From contig NZ_CP150254.1 in assembly GCF_037975445.1 (NCBI RefSeq), positions 4,462,001 to 4,526,000 on the forward strand: a stretch of 64,000 bases of DNA, written 5' to 3'. Positions 53,249 to 63,129 of the stretch are shown here, piece by piece (position 1 is the stretch's first letter; every line of letters starts with the position of its first letter). A program made the translations under genes and the position numbers. The notes under the pieces are model-generated. The model did not search any database and was not told the DNA's origin. It worked only from the letters and a program-made list of their open reading frames with translations. This DNA comes from Peribacillus sp. FSL P2-0133 (GTDB lineage: Bacteria; Bacillota; Bacilli; Bacillales; DSM-1321).

Positions 53249-54412
53249 ATGAAAGCAATACGATTATTAAAGGGTTTTAACTTTTTATATTTTGGACTGC
53301 TTGCCATTTTCATTCCGTTTCTCCCAGTCTATCTGGCTGATCAAGGTTTGCGTCCAGCCCAAATCGGGTTCATCATCGGTACAGGAGGTTTTGTCACCCT
53401 CATCACCCAGCCTTTATGGGGAATGATCAGCGACAAAACAAGGACGATACGAAAAGTTCTGTTGTTACTCATCTTTTTCTCGAGCGTAATCGGTTATTTC
53501 CTCTATGATTCAAGCAGTTATCTTCAGCTCATCCTGTTTGCCATGCTGCTATATTTCTTTCTGATGCCGATCGATCCCCTGACGGAAAGCCTTAACTTTA
53601 CGATGGCAGAGAAATCCGGGATCAGTTATGGTTCCATTCGGACATATGGTGCATTGGGTTATGCGGTCATATCGCTGATCACCGGCTATGTTATGTCATA
53701 TTTCGGAGCGAACAGCCTGGCCTTTCTTTTTGCGGGCATAGGATTGATCAGTTTCATTATCAGCTGGATGATGCCTGATGCACCCGTTTCGGGAAAACCA
53801 GTCACCTTAAGCAGCCTGAAGCATTTTTTCAGCAATAAAGAGACGCTTCTCTTTCTGTTATTAGTCTTTATCTGTGCTGTTCCAGCAAGGATGAACGATA
53901 CTTTCCTCGGAGTGTATATCCGGGAACTTGGAGGAAGTGCCAAGCTTGTAGGCTTGACCTGGTTCTTAGCGGCGGGAAGTGAAATCGTTGTGTTCGCACT
54001 AAGCTTTTGGTGGCTTCGCAAGGGTAAGGAAATCATCATCATTTCTTTTGCAGCGGCGTTTTTCTTTATCCGTTATTTCATCTCTGCGTGGATTACCGAT
54101 CCACAACTATTAGCTTATTTGCAAGTCATGCAGATATTGACTTTCCCGATTTTCTACTCGGCGGCCATCCAATATCTGTATCGGATCGTTCCGGTGGAAT
54201 GGCGTGCCACAGGCCAGACCGTACTGGCGCTGCTATTCTTCGGGGTTTCGGGAATCATTGCTTCTTATATAGGCGGAGCCATATATGGGGCTTACGGCGG
54301 CAAGACCCTTTACCTGTTCATCTCCTCCATCTCCTTTATAGGAATGGTATTTGCCCTGGTTCTTTATCGGATTTACGGCAAGAGGCTCGATACCGCAGAG
54401 GAAGCCGTATAA
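53249..54412 (+). CDS. MFS transporter (LacY/YwbF-like)
   Basis: A 387-residue transporter with twelve helices of the MFS_1-like group related to YwbF, HcaT and nucleoside:proton symporters. The motif A-like loop is PLWGMISDKTRTIRK, and IPFLPVYLADQGL begins the first periplasmic loop. The binding site GTGAGG is weak with long spacing, so expression may be low. Substrate unknown. Single gene with a perfect terminator. Confidence 0.87.
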   Translation: MKAIRLLKGFNFLYFGLLAIFIPFLPVYLADQGLRPAQIGFIIGTGGFVTLITQPLWGMISDKTRTIRKVLLLLIFFSSVIGYFLYDSSSYLQLILFAMLLYFFLMPIDPLTESLNFTMAEKSGISYGSIRTYGALGYAVISLITGYVMSYFGANSLAFLFAGIGLISFIISWMMPDAPVSGKPVTLSSLKHFFSNKETLLFLLLVFICAVPARMNDTFLGVYIRELGGSAKLVGLTWFLAAGSEIVVFALSFWWLRKGKEIIIISFAAAFFFIRYFISAWITDPQLLAYLQVMQILTFPIFYSAAIQYLYRIVPVEWRATGQTVLALLFFGVSGIIASYIGGAIYGAYGGKTLYLFISSISFIGMVFALVLYRIYGKRLDTAEEAV

Positions 54413-54428
54413 TCAAAAAAATCGTATA

Positions 54429-54464
54429 AAAAAGAGCATGTTTTGATCAAAACATGCTCTTTTT
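54429..54464. terminator. Perfect 36-base palindromic terminator
   Basis: AAAAAGAGCATGTTTTGA and its exact complement without mismatch; A and T runs at the ends serve both the MFS gene and the minus-strand gene at 54473. Confidence 0.9.
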
Positions 54465-54472
54465 GCATTCCG

Positions 54473-54772
54473 TTAGCGAAATAAAGGGGCAACCGTTAAC
54501 ATTAGCACAGAGAAGCAAAGCAGTATAGTAGTTGTCCTGCTTGAGAGTTTTACTTGTCCGTCATTTTTATAGAACCCTGAAAATTGAAGCCGGTTTTTAT
54601 AGAGTACATAAAGTAATGGGAAAATTGCCATACCAACAATCCATCCGCCTGCGGTATTCTCTACGGTTATACCAAAAATCGCATAGATTGAATTAATGAT
54701 GAACCCCATTATCATTCCAATAACGAAAATAATGGTGATTATACGAAATAATTCTAAGATAACTCTTAACAT
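54473..54772 (-). CDS. Small hypothetical membrane protein
   Basis: About 99 residues with three hydrophobic helices (near 3-28, 37-55 and 77-96) and a basic loop (YKNRLQFSGFYKNDGQVKLSSR). AGGTG lies 5 bases before the ATG at 54772; the frame extends to 54817 without a binding site. No family recognised. Confidence 0.68.
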   Translation of the reverse strand: MLRVILELFRIITIIFVIGMIMGFIINSIYAIFGITVENTAGGWIVGMAIFPLLYVLYKNRLQFSGFYKNDGQVKLSSRTTTILLCFSVLMLTVAPLFR

Positions 54773-54817
54773 CATTTCACCTGCCTTTTTCCCGTGACCA
54801 TAAAAAAAAGGCTGCAA

Positions 54818-54838
54818 TCAGCAACCTTGAATGAACTT
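54818..54838 (-). terminator. Terminator of the lia operon
   Basis: AAGGCTGC and GCAACCTT arms (one mismatch), 5-base loop, with eight A residues at the left end giving a U run. Confidence 0.75.
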
Positions 54839-54899
54839 TACAGGATGGGATATTTATCTAAATATAGCAAACTTTCCTCTATTGGTAAATAGACGCTCT

Positions 54900-55541
54900 T
54901 TACTGCTCTTCTTGAACGAGCGAATGTTTAAATGCGTAAATCACTGCTTGCGTGCGGTCCTGTACGGCAAGCTTACTTAATATATTGCTGACATGCACTT
55001 TGGCTGTTTTCAGGGCTATGTATAGTTCATCCGCAATTTCCTGATTCGTTTTCCCTTGTGTCATCAGCAGCAAAATTTCCATTTCTCGGTTTGTCAATTG
55101 ATCATGAAGCTGGGTAATCTTTGGGCGACGTAACTTCTCCATCATTTTTCCCGTCACTTCAGGTTCAAGTACGCTTTGTCCCTGGAAAGTGGAACGGACG
55201 GCTCTCGCAATCTCGCTGGCCTTTGATGTTTTCAACATATAGCTCGTCGCTCCGGCTTCCAATGCCGGGTACACTTTTTCATCATCCAGGAAGCTTGTCA
55301 CAATGATGATCTTTGCTTCAGGCCATTTTTCGATAATTCGTTTCGTCGCTTCTATGCCGTCCATTTCCGGCATCACTAAATCCATCAAAATGATATCCGG
55401 ACGCAATTCCAATGCCAGTTCGACAGCTTTCAAGCCATTGTCCGCTTCCCCGATCACTTCGATATCCGGCTGTGCAGATAAATAAGCCGATACCCCTATC
55501 CTTACCATTTCATGGTCATCGACAAATAATACTTTAATCAT
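54900..55541 (-). CDS. liaR: Cell-envelope stress response regulator
   Basis: A 213-residue NarL-type response regulator. Receiver acidic pair in [10 protein letters not shown], phospho-aspartate in [15 protein letters not shown], lysine in [10 protein letters not shown]. The C-terminal LuxR HTH is [45 protein letters not shown] precedes two ATGs; 55541 (8-base spacing) is preferred over 55544. Overlaps liaS. It activates liaI upon cell-wall antibiotic stress in Bacillus. Confidence 0.93.
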   Translation of the reverse strand: MIKVLFVDDHEMVRIGVSAYLSAQPDIEVIGEADNGLKAVELALELRPDIILMDLVMPEMDGIEATKRIIEKWPEAKIIIVTSFLDDEKVYPALEAGATSYMLKTSKASEIARAVRSTFQGQSVLEPEVTGKMMEKLRRPKITQLHDQLTNREMEILLLMTQGKTNQEIADELYIALKTAKVHVSNILSKLAVQDRTQAVIYAFKHSLVQEEQ

Positions 55542-56580
55542 CATGATCACCTCCAGCATTTAATAATGGGATTTTCACTTCAAGTTTCGTTCCTTTATTC
55601 GGAACGCTTACAAGTTGCATCGTCCCGCCTAATTCAACAGCCCGTTCATGCATGTTTTGCAGACCATATGATCCCGTTTTTGACTCCTCGACGTTAAAGC
55701 CGATGCCGTCATCCGTTATCCTTAAAATGATCAGCCCATCACGAACGATCAATAGCACTTCAAGCGAGCTCGCTTTTGCATGTCTCAGTGTATTGGAAAT
55801 CGATTCTTGTAAAATCCGAAACAGATGGTCCTCAATCCCCTTATCCAGAGTGACGGGCTCCATCTTCCAATTTATATCCATCGTCACTTTTTGGGCCAAT
55901 TCCAAAAGAAGCTCCTTCATTCCTTCATGTAAAGATTTTCCCTTTAATGCAACAGGCCTCAAGTGAAGCAATAACGCCCTCATCTCAAGCTGGGATTGAT
56001 GGATCATTTCTTCCACTACCTTGAATTGTTTCATTTCCGTTTTTTCCATATCGGATTGTGACTCGGTGATGGCCGACATGAACATCGAAGCGGCAAACAA
56101 TTGCTGGCTCACTGAATCATGCAGTTCCCGCGCCAAACGGTTTCGTTCCTGGGAAACGATTTCCTGAATCTGTTTCTCCTGATCAATGGCCTTTTCATTC
56201 GCCATTTTTTGTGATAATTTTGTCTGCTCATTGATTTGCTTATGGATTAGATGCATCCTTTCCACCATTTTAGCCATCTCTTGGACCGGATACGTCTCCT
56301 GTTGCGAAGGTAAGCGGCCCTGTTCAAGTAAGTACAGCCCTTCATCCACCCTTTCCAGCTGCCTCTTCCAAAACATTCCCGAAACGACTCCATAAATCAG
56401 CCCTACCGTCATGACCAGACTTGGCAGGAATATGACGAAGGGTAAGCCCATGACCACTTTCTCCCACAATAAGCTCCAGTCGGATAAAGGAAAGATGAAG
56501 AAAACCGCCGCCGGCAAGGCAAGGGAAAGAACGAAAGCAACTCCAAGGGCAGTCAATATCTGCCGTGTCAGTATACTCAT
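55534..56580 (-). CDS. liaS: Cell-envelope stress sensor histidine kinase
   Basis: A 348-residue kinase of the intramembrane-sensing type: two helices (about residues 10-30 and 45-70) with a very short outer loop, a HAMP-like linker, a coiled coil (about 105-145) and a HisKA_3 domain with phospho-histidine in [17 protein letters not shown]. The HATPase N box is [14 protein letters not shown] and G box [11 protein letters not shown]. The start overlaps the liaF stop by four bases. LiaF holds it inactive without stress. Confidence 0.93.
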   Translation of the reverse strand: MSILTRQILTALGVAFVLSLALPAAVFFIFPLSDWSLLWEKVVMGLPFVIFLPSLVMTVGLIYGVVSGMFWKRQLERVDEGLYLLEQGRLPSQQETYPVQEMAKMVERMHLIHKQINEQTKLSQKMANEKAIDQEKQIQEIVSQERNRLARELHDSVSQQLFAASMFMSAITESQSDMEKTEMKQFKVVEEMIHQSQLEMRALLLHLRPVALKGKSLHEGMKELLLELAQKVTMDINWKMEPVTLDKGIEDHLFRILQESISNTLRHAKASSLEVLLIVRDGLIILRITDDGIGFNVEESKTGSYGLQNMHERAVELGGTMQLVSVPNKGTKLEVKIPLLNAGGDHDD

Positions 56581-57323
56581 ATCCGCTTCACCTCTAAATC
56601 CCCAACTAAGATTGAAGTGATGATATGAACCTTTTGATCCGTTTCATTGAACCCTTCCGTTTGGTAGGAATAAATTTGATTAAAGACCCTGGATTCAGGC
56701 TTATTTTCAAAAATCCTCGCTCTGCCTGCAATGACAGAATGATGGACCCTGATTTCGATGCCATATGGTACGAGAACAGTGATATTGCCAATGATATTCC
56801 TGATGGAAATGACAGCGTCGCCTTTCGGTAAAATCGTTTTGCTTAAATCGATAACCGTATCACCGACCCCGCCCTGAACATTCACGGAATTCCATTCATA
56901 TACTTGCTCGGCCGTCTGTTGATGACCGAAAAACTTATTTTTAAAAAGGTAGTCGGTTTTCAGCAATTGTTCCTTATTGATCTTTTCTTCGTCCGAATCA
57001 TCATTGATTAAAATGGGACTGACCCAATCAGGATTCTTTTTGGACTGATAATATAAAAACAAAAGATAAATGAGGATCGCCATTAGGAAAAATTTAAAGA
57101 CGAACATATTCAAGACATTGATGATAAGCGAAATCAACCCTATAAAAAATAGGATTTTCCCGATTGTCCGTTTTGTGAATTTCCTGCCTAAATAGATGCA
57201 TCCTATTGAAAAAGCGAAGGAAAAAAGGAGACCTCCACCCTTAAATGCAATCTCTAAAAAAATCAGGACGACTCCGATGAGAAGTATCCATCCCATATAG
57301 TCCGTCTTCATCTTGTTCAACAT
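56577..57323 (-). CDS. liaF: LiaF inhibitor of LiaS
   Basis: A 248-residue membrane protein with four hydrophobic segments in the N-terminal 95 residues and a soluble C-terminal domain (about 125-248) with the family pattern INVQGGVGDTVIDLSKTILP-like strands and the PYGIEIRVHHSVIAGRARIF block. It represses LiaSR in the absence of stress. AGGGGAGG lies 7 bases before ATG 57323. A 16-bp hairpin separates it from liaH. Confidence 0.9.
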   Translation of the reverse strand: MLNKMKTDYMGWILLIGVVLIFLEIAFKGGGLLFSFAFSIGCIYLGRKFTKRTIGKILFFIGLISLIINVLNMFVFKFFLMAILIYLLFLYYQSKKNPDWVSPILINDDSDEEKINKEQLLKTDYLFKNKFFGHQQTAEQVYEWNSVNVQGGVGDTVIDLSKTILPKGDAVISIRNIIGNITVLVPYGIEIRVHHSVIAGRARIFENKPESRVFNQIYSYQTEGFNETDQKVHIITSILVGDLEVKRI

Positions 57324-57352
57324 CGGTTCGCCTCCCCTTTATATGATCACGA

Positions 57353-57392
57353 TATTCTTAAAAGGCACAGGAACCCGTGCCTTTTAAGAATA
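57353..57392. terminator. Hairpin between liaH and liaF
   Basis: TATTCTTAAAAGGCAC and its perfect 16-base complement across an 8-base loop. It should end most liaI-liaH transcripts and lower liaFSR expression, as the hairpin downstream of liaH does in Bacillus subtilis. Confidence 0.82.
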
Positions 57393-57480
57393 CCATGAAA
57401 TTATCATTTTCTGACAGCCCGTTTTCCCCCGCCCTCCATTCCAAAAGGTCAGGGGATAACAGCGATGCCTTAAAAAAACT

Positions 57481-58116
57481 TTACGCTTCTTTCTGTTCCA
57501 ATTCTTTTTCAAGCTGGACAATCCTGGCATCGATCGTATGCCGATTATAATCAGTATGGACCTGGTGCTCGATGCGATCAATATAATGCTCCATTTCTTC
57601 AAACATCGCTACCGGTTTGGCTTCGGATCTGCCCCCATCCAAAACCCGATTGATCCGGTTGTTTGCCCGGGCAATATTTTCCCTGCCCATCAGCTCCAGA
57701 CGCTTTAGATGCATATCCTTCAGCTTATGCTTCATTTCTTCATATTTCCGCTCCAGTTCAGCCAACTGAACCTCTGCACTTTTATGCGCCTCCTTCAAAC
57801 TTAGCGCTCGCTCTTCATAGTGCAGGCTTTCCTTTACAGCAAACTCCATTAAATCCGTTTCTCCCGACTGCTTGGCAATCTCAGCCTGATGCTTACGTTT
57901 TTCAGCCAGATTTTGCGCTTGATTATATTCACGCGTAAACTCTTCTTTCAAAAGATATTGACGTTCAAGCAGCTTACCGACCTTTTCCGCCTCCTGCTCA
58001 CATTGACGCAAATATTGATTTAACATTCCAATTGGATTTTTTTGCTCCTTTTTATCCAACAAGTCGTGAAAATCCGCTGAAATCGTTTGTTTCATTCTTG
58101 AAAATAAATTACCCAT
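57481..58116 (-). CDS. liaH: PspA/IM30 family phage-shock protein
   Basis: A 211-residue, almost wholly coiled-coil protein of the PspA/IM30 family, starting MGNLFSRMKQTISADFHDLLDKKEQKNPIGMLNQYLRQCE. Charged heptads run through about residues 30-150 (AEVQLAELERKYEEMKHKLKDMHLKRLELM). It forms large oligomers at the membrane under envelope stress. The major target of LiaR together with liaI, 19 bases upstream. Confidence 0.93.
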   Translation of the reverse strand: MGNLFSRMKQTISADFHDLLDKKEQKNPIGMLNQYLRQCEQEAEKVGKLLERQYLLKEEFTREYNQAQNLAEKRKHQAEIAKQSGETDLMEFAVKESLHYEERALSLKEAHKSAEVQLAELERKYEEMKHKLKDMHLKRLELMGRENIARANNRINRVLDGGRSEAKPVAMFEEMEHYIDRIEHQVHTDYNRHTIDARIVQLEKELEQKEA

Positions 58117-58135
58117 TCCAATTACATCCCTTCTA

Positions 58136-58483
58136 TTAGTTCTTATTCAACTCTTTCCACTCTCTTTCAAAATTTGAGAATGGGTCATTTTCTTTCGATG
58201 ATGCACTTTCATCATTTTCATTCCATTTTTTATAGACTAGGTAAAGAACATAAGCTGCCACCAATCCCAATATTGCCGGGATATGAGAAATAGAAATGAT
58301 CAGCACGATAATGGAGACGGACCCCCATGCAATCTTGGCCCCTGTCGATTCGGACTTCATGAACTGCTTGAATCCAAAGTATAGGATCGCCAAGCAAATC
58401 GCCAGGCTGATCAATGGACCAACATTCGCCAGTAAAAAAAATAAGGCGATCAGTCCTACAATAAATAAACCAAATTTCTTCAT
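58136..58483 (-). CDS. liaI: LiaI membrane anchor for LiaH
   Basis: A 115-residue protein with about three hydrophobic helices (near 4-20, 22-38 and 47-78) and a charged C-terminal tail (NENDESASSKENDPFSNFEREWKELNKN). Longer than the usual two-helix LiaI but in the liaI position with GGAGG and the LiaR-type dyad upstream. It recruits LiaH to the membrane in Bacillus subtilis. Confidence 0.85.
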   Translation of the reverse strand: MKKFGLFIVGLIALFFLLANVGPLISLAICLAILYFGFKQFMKSESTGAKIAWGSVSIIVLIISISHIPAILGLVAAYVLYLVYKKWNENDESASSKENDPFSNFEREWKELNKN

Positions 58484-58565
58484 TGTTTTCGTCCTCCTTT
58501 CCTTGTTTATATCTTATCTACTTTTACAACTTCGTATAATGAGCCTTAGCTATATTTTCTAGTAA

Positions 58566-58591
58566 GACTTAAGGCGTAGACGCTGTAAGTC
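58566..58591. promoter_or_regulatory. Dyad upstream of liaI, predicted LiaR operator
   Basis: GACTTA-AG-GCGT-AG-ACGC-TG-TAAGTC, a 26-base dyad with nested arms, 83 bases upstream of liaI. Assigned to LiaR by position. Confidence 0.6.
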
Positions 58592-58627
58592 CCACGCTAA
58601 TGAGGGCGTTTTGATCGTGTGTTTGAG

Positions 58628-59420
58628 TGCTTTACTCGTGAGTTTTGGCGTTTACTCGTGAATTCTGCCGGCTTACTCGTGAGTTTGGTCGGTTTACTCG
58701 TGAGTTTGGGCATTTACTCGTGAATTCTGCACCTTTACTCTGAGTTTGGGTGGTTTACTCGTGAATTCTGCGCCTTTACTCGTGAGTTTGGGTGGTTTAC
58801 TTGTGAGTTTGGGTGGTTTACTCGTGAATTCTGCGGTTTTACTCGTGAGTTTAGGTGGTTTACTCGTGAATTCTGCGCCTTTACTCGTGAGTTTGGCGTT
58901 TACTCGTGGGTTCTGCTGGTTTACTCGTGAATTTTGCGGTTTTACTCGTGAGTTTGGTCGGTTTACTCGTGAATTCCGCCGGTTTACTCGTGAGTTTGGC
59001 GTTTACTCGTGGGTTCTGCTGGTTTACTTGTGAGTTTGGGTGGTTTACTCGTGAATTCTGCCGGCTTACTCGTGAGTTTGGGTGGTTTACTCGTGAGTTT
59101 GGTCGGTTTACTCGTGAATTCCGCCGGTTTACTCGTGAATTTGGCGTTTACTCGTGAATTCTGCGCCTTTACTCGTGAATTTGGCGTTTACTCGTGAATT
59201 CTGCCGGTTTACTCGTGAGTTTGGGTGGTTTACTCGTGAATTCTGCGCCTTTACTCGTGAGTTTGGGTGGTTTACTCGTGAATTCTGCGCCTTTACTCGT
59301 GAATTTTGCGGTTTTACTCGTGAGTTTGGGCGGTTTACTCGTGAATTCTGCCGGTTTACTCGTGAATTCCGCCGGTTTACTCGTGAATTCCGCCGGTTTA
59401 CTCGTGAGTTTAGTGTTTTT
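58628..59420. repeat. Large 21-bp tandem repeat array (TTTACTCGTGARTT units)
   Basis: About 38 copies of ACTCGTGAATT or ACTCGTGAGTT, separated mainly by 21 bases with some 19-base units. Spacers between cores are drawn from a small set (CTGCGCCTTT, GGGTGGTTT, CTGCCGGTTT). The 21-base period keeps all frames open in stretches, which explains several repeat-only open frames on both strands. Lies between the lia operon promoter and the tetR terminator. Confidence 0.95.
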
Positions 59421-59460
59421 GTTATGAATGCTTAATGCTGTAAAGCCTTGAATATAAAAA

Positions 59461-59485
59461 AATCTTCCGATATAACCGGAAGATT
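59461..59485 (-). terminator. Terminator after the TetR gene
   Basis: AATCTTCCG and CGGAAGATT arms, 7-base loop, A run on the left. Confidence 0.82.
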
Positions 59486-59503
59486 GGTGAACTGCTATTA
59501 TCA

Positions 59504-60118
59504 TTACAAATACAAGCCTTCGACGTAAACTGAGGTGATGGTTTGAGCAATTTCTTCGACAGAACTTTGATGTTCGTTTCGGACAATTTCCCATAGATAC
59601 ATTTCATTTGTGAAAAACCACCCTCTTGCCACTAGCTCATGGTTTAGTTCAGCTCTTGCCAGCCCATTTTGCTGTGCATAGTCGACGTCCTTTGAAATTC
59701 GCTGAATGAACTTCATGCGGATCGCTTTCCATTTATCTGAAATAATGGTTGAGATCCCAATGGCCTGTTCGAAAACTTGCATCATATTGCGTTCAGCTTC
59801 TGCCATTTTCAAAAAATCATTAGCTTGTCTGTTTATGATATGTTTTGCTTCGTCTTTTGATTTTGGAAAGAAAGAGGTCTCGGCAATTTCATAAAATTGC
59901 TCCATTACATTTTCCATTAATACAATTAACAGATCCTCTTTTCCTTTAAAATGAACATAGGCCGTTCCGTATCCGATGTTTGCCCTTTTGATCATTTGGG
60001 AAATAAGCGCAGCTTGATAACCTTCTTCAAGAAATGTTTCCTTTGCAGCTTCTAATAACTTTTGCCGTGTCATGATCGAGCGTAAATGCCGTTTATCCCC
60101 TACTTTGCCATTCTCCAT
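59504..60118 (-). CDS. TetR family regulator divergent from kynU
   Basis: A 204-residue TetR repressor. The HTH is at about residues 15-60 (TRQKLLEAAKETFLEEGYQAALISQMIKRANIGYGTAYVHFKGKEDLL); the C-terminal ligand domain is helical and diverse. GGGGAGG precedes the ATG. The divergent kynU promoter carries TGACATGATGTCA over its -35, a likely binding site. It probably responds to tryptophan, kynurenine or another effector, which I cannot name. Confidence 0.88.
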   Translation of the reverse strand: MENGKVGDKRHLRSIMTRQKLLEAAKETFLEEGYQAALISQMIKRANIGYGTAYVHFKGKEDLLIVLMENVMEQFYEIAETSFFPKSKDEAKHIINRQANDFLKMAEAERNMMQVFEQAIGISTIISDKWKAIRMKFIQRISKDVDYAQQNGLARAELNHELVARGWFFTNEMYLWEIVRNEHQSSVEEIAQTITSVYVEGLYL

Positions 60119-60220
60119 GCTTATTCCTCCCCTTATCTTCTAGCATAAAGGATTTCCATAAAATAAAAAACATTTGTTGGAAAGTTCGATTCAATGTTTA
60201 TAATTTTCTGAATTAACTTA

Positions 60221-60250
60221 TTGACATGATGTCATATTCTTTGGTACGAT
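60221..60250 (+). promoter_or_regulatory. kyn operon promoter with operator palindrome
   Basis: TTGACA (60221-60226), 18-base spacer, TACGAT (60245-60250). The perfect palindrome TGACAT-G-ATGTCA (60222-60234) overlaps the -35 and is the likely TetR operator. Confidence 0.72.
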
Positions 60251-60291
60251 TCTCCTAGAATTATTTAGAATACTAATATAGGAGGATGATT

Positions 60292-61569
60292 ATGGTTTCT
60301 GAATACACATTGGATCACGCTAAACAAATGGATGAGAAAGATACACTTAAAGGTTTTCGAGAAGAGTTTTATTTAAAGCCGGATTCCATCTATATGGATG
60401 GAAATTCATTGGGGCTTCTTTCGAAGAGGGCTGAACGTACTCTTTTGGAATCTTTGGAAGATTGGAAGGAACATGGGATTGATGGATGGACGCAAGGGAA
60501 TCACCCATGGTTTTTCATGGCTGAGAAATTGGGTGCGAAGATGGCCCCATTGGTCGGAGCTTCTCCCGAGGAAGTTATCGTAACCGGCTCCACAACTGTA
60601 AATCTGCATCAGCTTGTTGCCACTTTTTATAAGCCTGAAGGTACGCGCACAAAAATTTTAGCAGATGAATTAACCTTTCCGACTGATATTTATGCTCTTC
60701 AAAGTCAACTGCGTACACATGGATACGACCCGGAAACCGATCTCATCCGCGTCAAAAGCTCGGATGGCAGATTTCTTGAAGAGGATGACATCATCGAAGC
60801 AATGACAGATGACATCGCATTGATCATCTTGCCAACAGTCCTGTATCGCAGCGGTCAAATATTGGATATGAAACGATTAACTGCTGAAGCTCATAAAAGA
60901 GGAATAGTAATCGGATTTGACGGATGTCATTCTATCGGTGCCATTCCGCATTCATTCAGCGAATGGGATGTGGATTTTGCTTATTGGTGCAATTATAAAC
61001 ATTTAAATGGCGGTCCTGGCGGTGTTGGCGGTTTATATGTAAATCGAAAACATTTTGGAACGATGCCTGGATTGGCTGGATGGTTCGGCTCCAAAAAAGA
61101 TAAACAATTCGATATGGAACATACGTTAACACCAGCTGAATCAGCAGGCGCGTATCAAATTGGAACGCCGCATGTGTTAAGTTGCGCACCTTTGATTGGG
61201 TCTTTGGACATTTTTATTGAAGCGGGAATCGAGAATATTCGCGAAAAATCCCTGAAAATCAATCAATATTTAATGGATTTAGTCGAATCCGAATTGGCAG
61301 GCATGGGGTTTTTCATTGGAACTCCTAGAGAAGACATACGCCGTGGAGGCCATGTAAGCCTTGAGCATAAAGAAGCTGCACGGATATGCAAGGCATTGAA
61401 AGAGAACGGTGTCATTCCCGATTTCCGAGCACCTAACATCATTCGTCTCGCTCCGGTTGCACTATATACTTCCTACGCAGAAGTTTGGGAAGTTGTACAA
61501 ATACTCAAGAAAATCATGTCAGAAAAACAATATGAAAAATTCAAGAACGAGCGTGAAGTGGTCGCATAA
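60292..61569 (+). CDS. kynU: Kynureninase
   Basis: A 425-residue PLP enzyme cleaving kynurenine to anthranilate and alanine. The PLP lysine is in [20 protein letters not shown], the cofactor aspartate in [17 protein letters not shown], and substrate residues in [12 protein letters not shown] and [15 protein letters not shown]. The AGGAGG site ends 6 bases before ATG 60292; an ATG at 60286 overlaps the binding site. First gene of the kynU-permease-kynA operon. Confidence 0.95.
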   Translation: MVSEYTLDHAKQMDEKDTLKGFREEFYLKPDSIYMDGNSLGLLSKRAERTLLESLEDWKEHGIDGWTQGNHPWFFMAEKLGAKMAPLVGASPEEVIVTGSTTVNLHQLVATFYKPEGTRTKILADELTFPTDIYALQSQLRTHGYDPETDLIRVKSSDGRFLEEDDIIEAMTDDIALIILPTVLYRSGQILDMKRLTAEAHKRGIVIGFDGCHSIGAIPHSFSEWDVDFAYWCNYKHLNGGPGGVGGLYVNRKHFGTMPGLAGWFGSKKDKQFDMEHTLTPAESAGAYQIGTPHVLSCAPLIGSLDIFIEAGIENIREKSLKINQYLMDLVESELAGMGFFIGTPREDIRRGGHVSLEHKEAARICKALKENGVIPDFRAPNIIRLAPVALYTSYAEVWEVVQILKKIMSEKQYEKFKNEREVVA

Positions 61570-61658
61570 CATGGGATTCGGCCAGATGGGGCTCATCCCT
61601 CAAATGGTTAGTTAATTTGGGCAGGATAAAATCTTTTTTGAAAAAAAGGGGATGAACT

Positions 61659-63080
61659 ATGGAGAACAAAAATACTCAATTGAACTTTAAAGATGAGCCA
61701 GAAAAAGGATTAAAACGTGAGCTGGAAACAAATCAGCTTTCAATGATCGCAATGGGCTGTGCCATCGGGACAGGGCTATTCCTTGGCAGCGGGCTTGCCA
61801 TTCAAGCGGCAGGGCCAAGTGTATTGCTCAGCTATGCACTCGGGGCGTTCATTGTTTTACTGTTGATGGGCTGTTTAGCCGAAATGACGGTTGCCCATCC
61901 CACTTCAGGATCTTTTGGGGCCATTGCTGAAAAGTACATGACTCCGATGGCTGGCTATCTTGTCCGCTATTCTTATTGGATTGCCAATGTTTTGGCTGTT
62001 GGGGTTGAGGTAAGTGCAGTCAGCGTGTATATGAAGTATTGGTTTCCGACCGTGCCGGGAATCGTATGGATTTTGGTGTTTGCAGGTGCCCTGATTTATG
62101 TAAATGCTACTAGCGTGAATACATTCGCTACATTTGAGTATTGGTTCTCCTTCATTAAAATAAGTGCCATTGTTGGTTTTATCCTTCTTGGATCCTATGT
62201 ACTATTCGGTTCATCCGATCAGCCGCATATAGGACCTGAGAACTTTGTAAATGAAGGCGGTTTTTTCCCATTTGGCGGGTGGGGAATGTGGGTAGCCGTA
62301 TTTATTTCTTTATTCAGCTTTCTTGGAACCGAAATGATAGCGGTTACATCAGGAGAAGCAAAAGATCCGGATGCAGCTGTTCCAAAAGCATTAAAAGCGA
62401 CCGTGTTCCGTTTATCCACCTTCTATGTGTTGACAATCGGCATCATGTTGATGATCGTTCCGTGGAAAACGGCTGGGATCGAGGAAAGTCCATTCGTCAA
62501 AGTAATGGAAATCTTGAACATTCCTGGTGCATCCGGGATCATGAACTTTATTATTTTAACGGCTGCATTATCTGCCATGAATGCCCAGCTCTATGCTTCA
62601 ACACGTATGATGTTTTCATTGGCTCGCGGTAAACATGCACCTAGCTTTTTAGGAAAGCTAAACAAAAGGGGCGTTCCGGGAAAAGCACTTGCTGTCTCTA
62701 CTACCGGGATTTTCATTGCGGCAGGCGTTCATGCGTTACTTCCTGGTTCATCCTATGCATTCATGATGGGGATCTCCATGTTCGGTGCCATGTTCACATG
62801 GCTCATGATCTTCATTTCCCATTTGTTTTTCAGGGTTAAATGGGAGAAAACCGGCGGACGCAAATTACCGGTAAGGATGATCGGTTTTCCATATTTAACG
62901 ATACTGGGAGCCGTTCTTCTATTCAGCTTAATGATTACAACATGGTTTACAGATTTCAAGATCATGCTTCAATTCGGGATACCTTGGTTACTATTTTTAA
63001 CTGTTGCTTATTTTGTTTCAAAAAGAAGAAATATTAACCATAATGTAATGGAAGAATCCCTGGAAAAGAAGATAGAATAG
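61659..63080 (+). CDS. APC family amino acid permease in the kyn operon
   Basis: A 473-residue permease with twelve helices. Conserved motifs are AMGCAIGTGLFLGSGLAIQAAGPS and SFLGTEMIAVTSGEAKDPDAAVPKA. Its place between kynU and kynA suggests uptake of tryptophan or kynurenine. AAAAGGGG precedes the ATG. It shares the general family of the T-box permease at 50851 but is a different subgroup. Confidence 0.92.
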   Translation: MENKNTQLNFKDEPEKGLKRELETNQLSMIAMGCAIGTGLFLGSGLAIQAAGPSVLLSYALGAFIVLLLMGCLAEMTVAHPTSGSFGAIAEKYMTPMAGYLVRYSYWIANVLAVGVEVSAVSVYMKYWFPTVPGIVWILVFAGALIYVNATSVNTFATFEYWFSFIKISAIVGFILLGSYVLFGSSDQPHIGPENFVNEGGFFPFGGWGMWVAVFISLFSFLGTEMIAVTSGEAKDPDAAVPKALKATVFRLSTFYVLTIGIMLMIVPWKTAGIEESPFVKVMEILNIPGASGIMNFIILTAALSAMNAQLYASTRMMFSLARGKHAPSFLGKLNKRGVPGKALAVSTTGIFIAAGVHALLPGSSYAFMMGISMFGAMFTWLMIFISHLFFRVKWEKTGGRKLPVRMIGFPYLTILGAVLLFSLMITTWFTDFKIMLQFGIPWLLFLTVAYFVSKRRNINHNVMEESLEKKIE

Positions 63081-63129
63081 AATGACGGAATAAATAGTTT
63101 TTCATATGGAAAAGTGAGGAGATTGCGGA

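Noticed and set aside
58746-59435. Several open frames on both strands within the 21-bp array (peptides like FTREFCGFTREFG or LTSKPAEFTSK)
   Set aside because: The 21-base period is a multiple of three, so frames stay open by chance; there is no binding site pattern and the products are simple 7-residue repeats.
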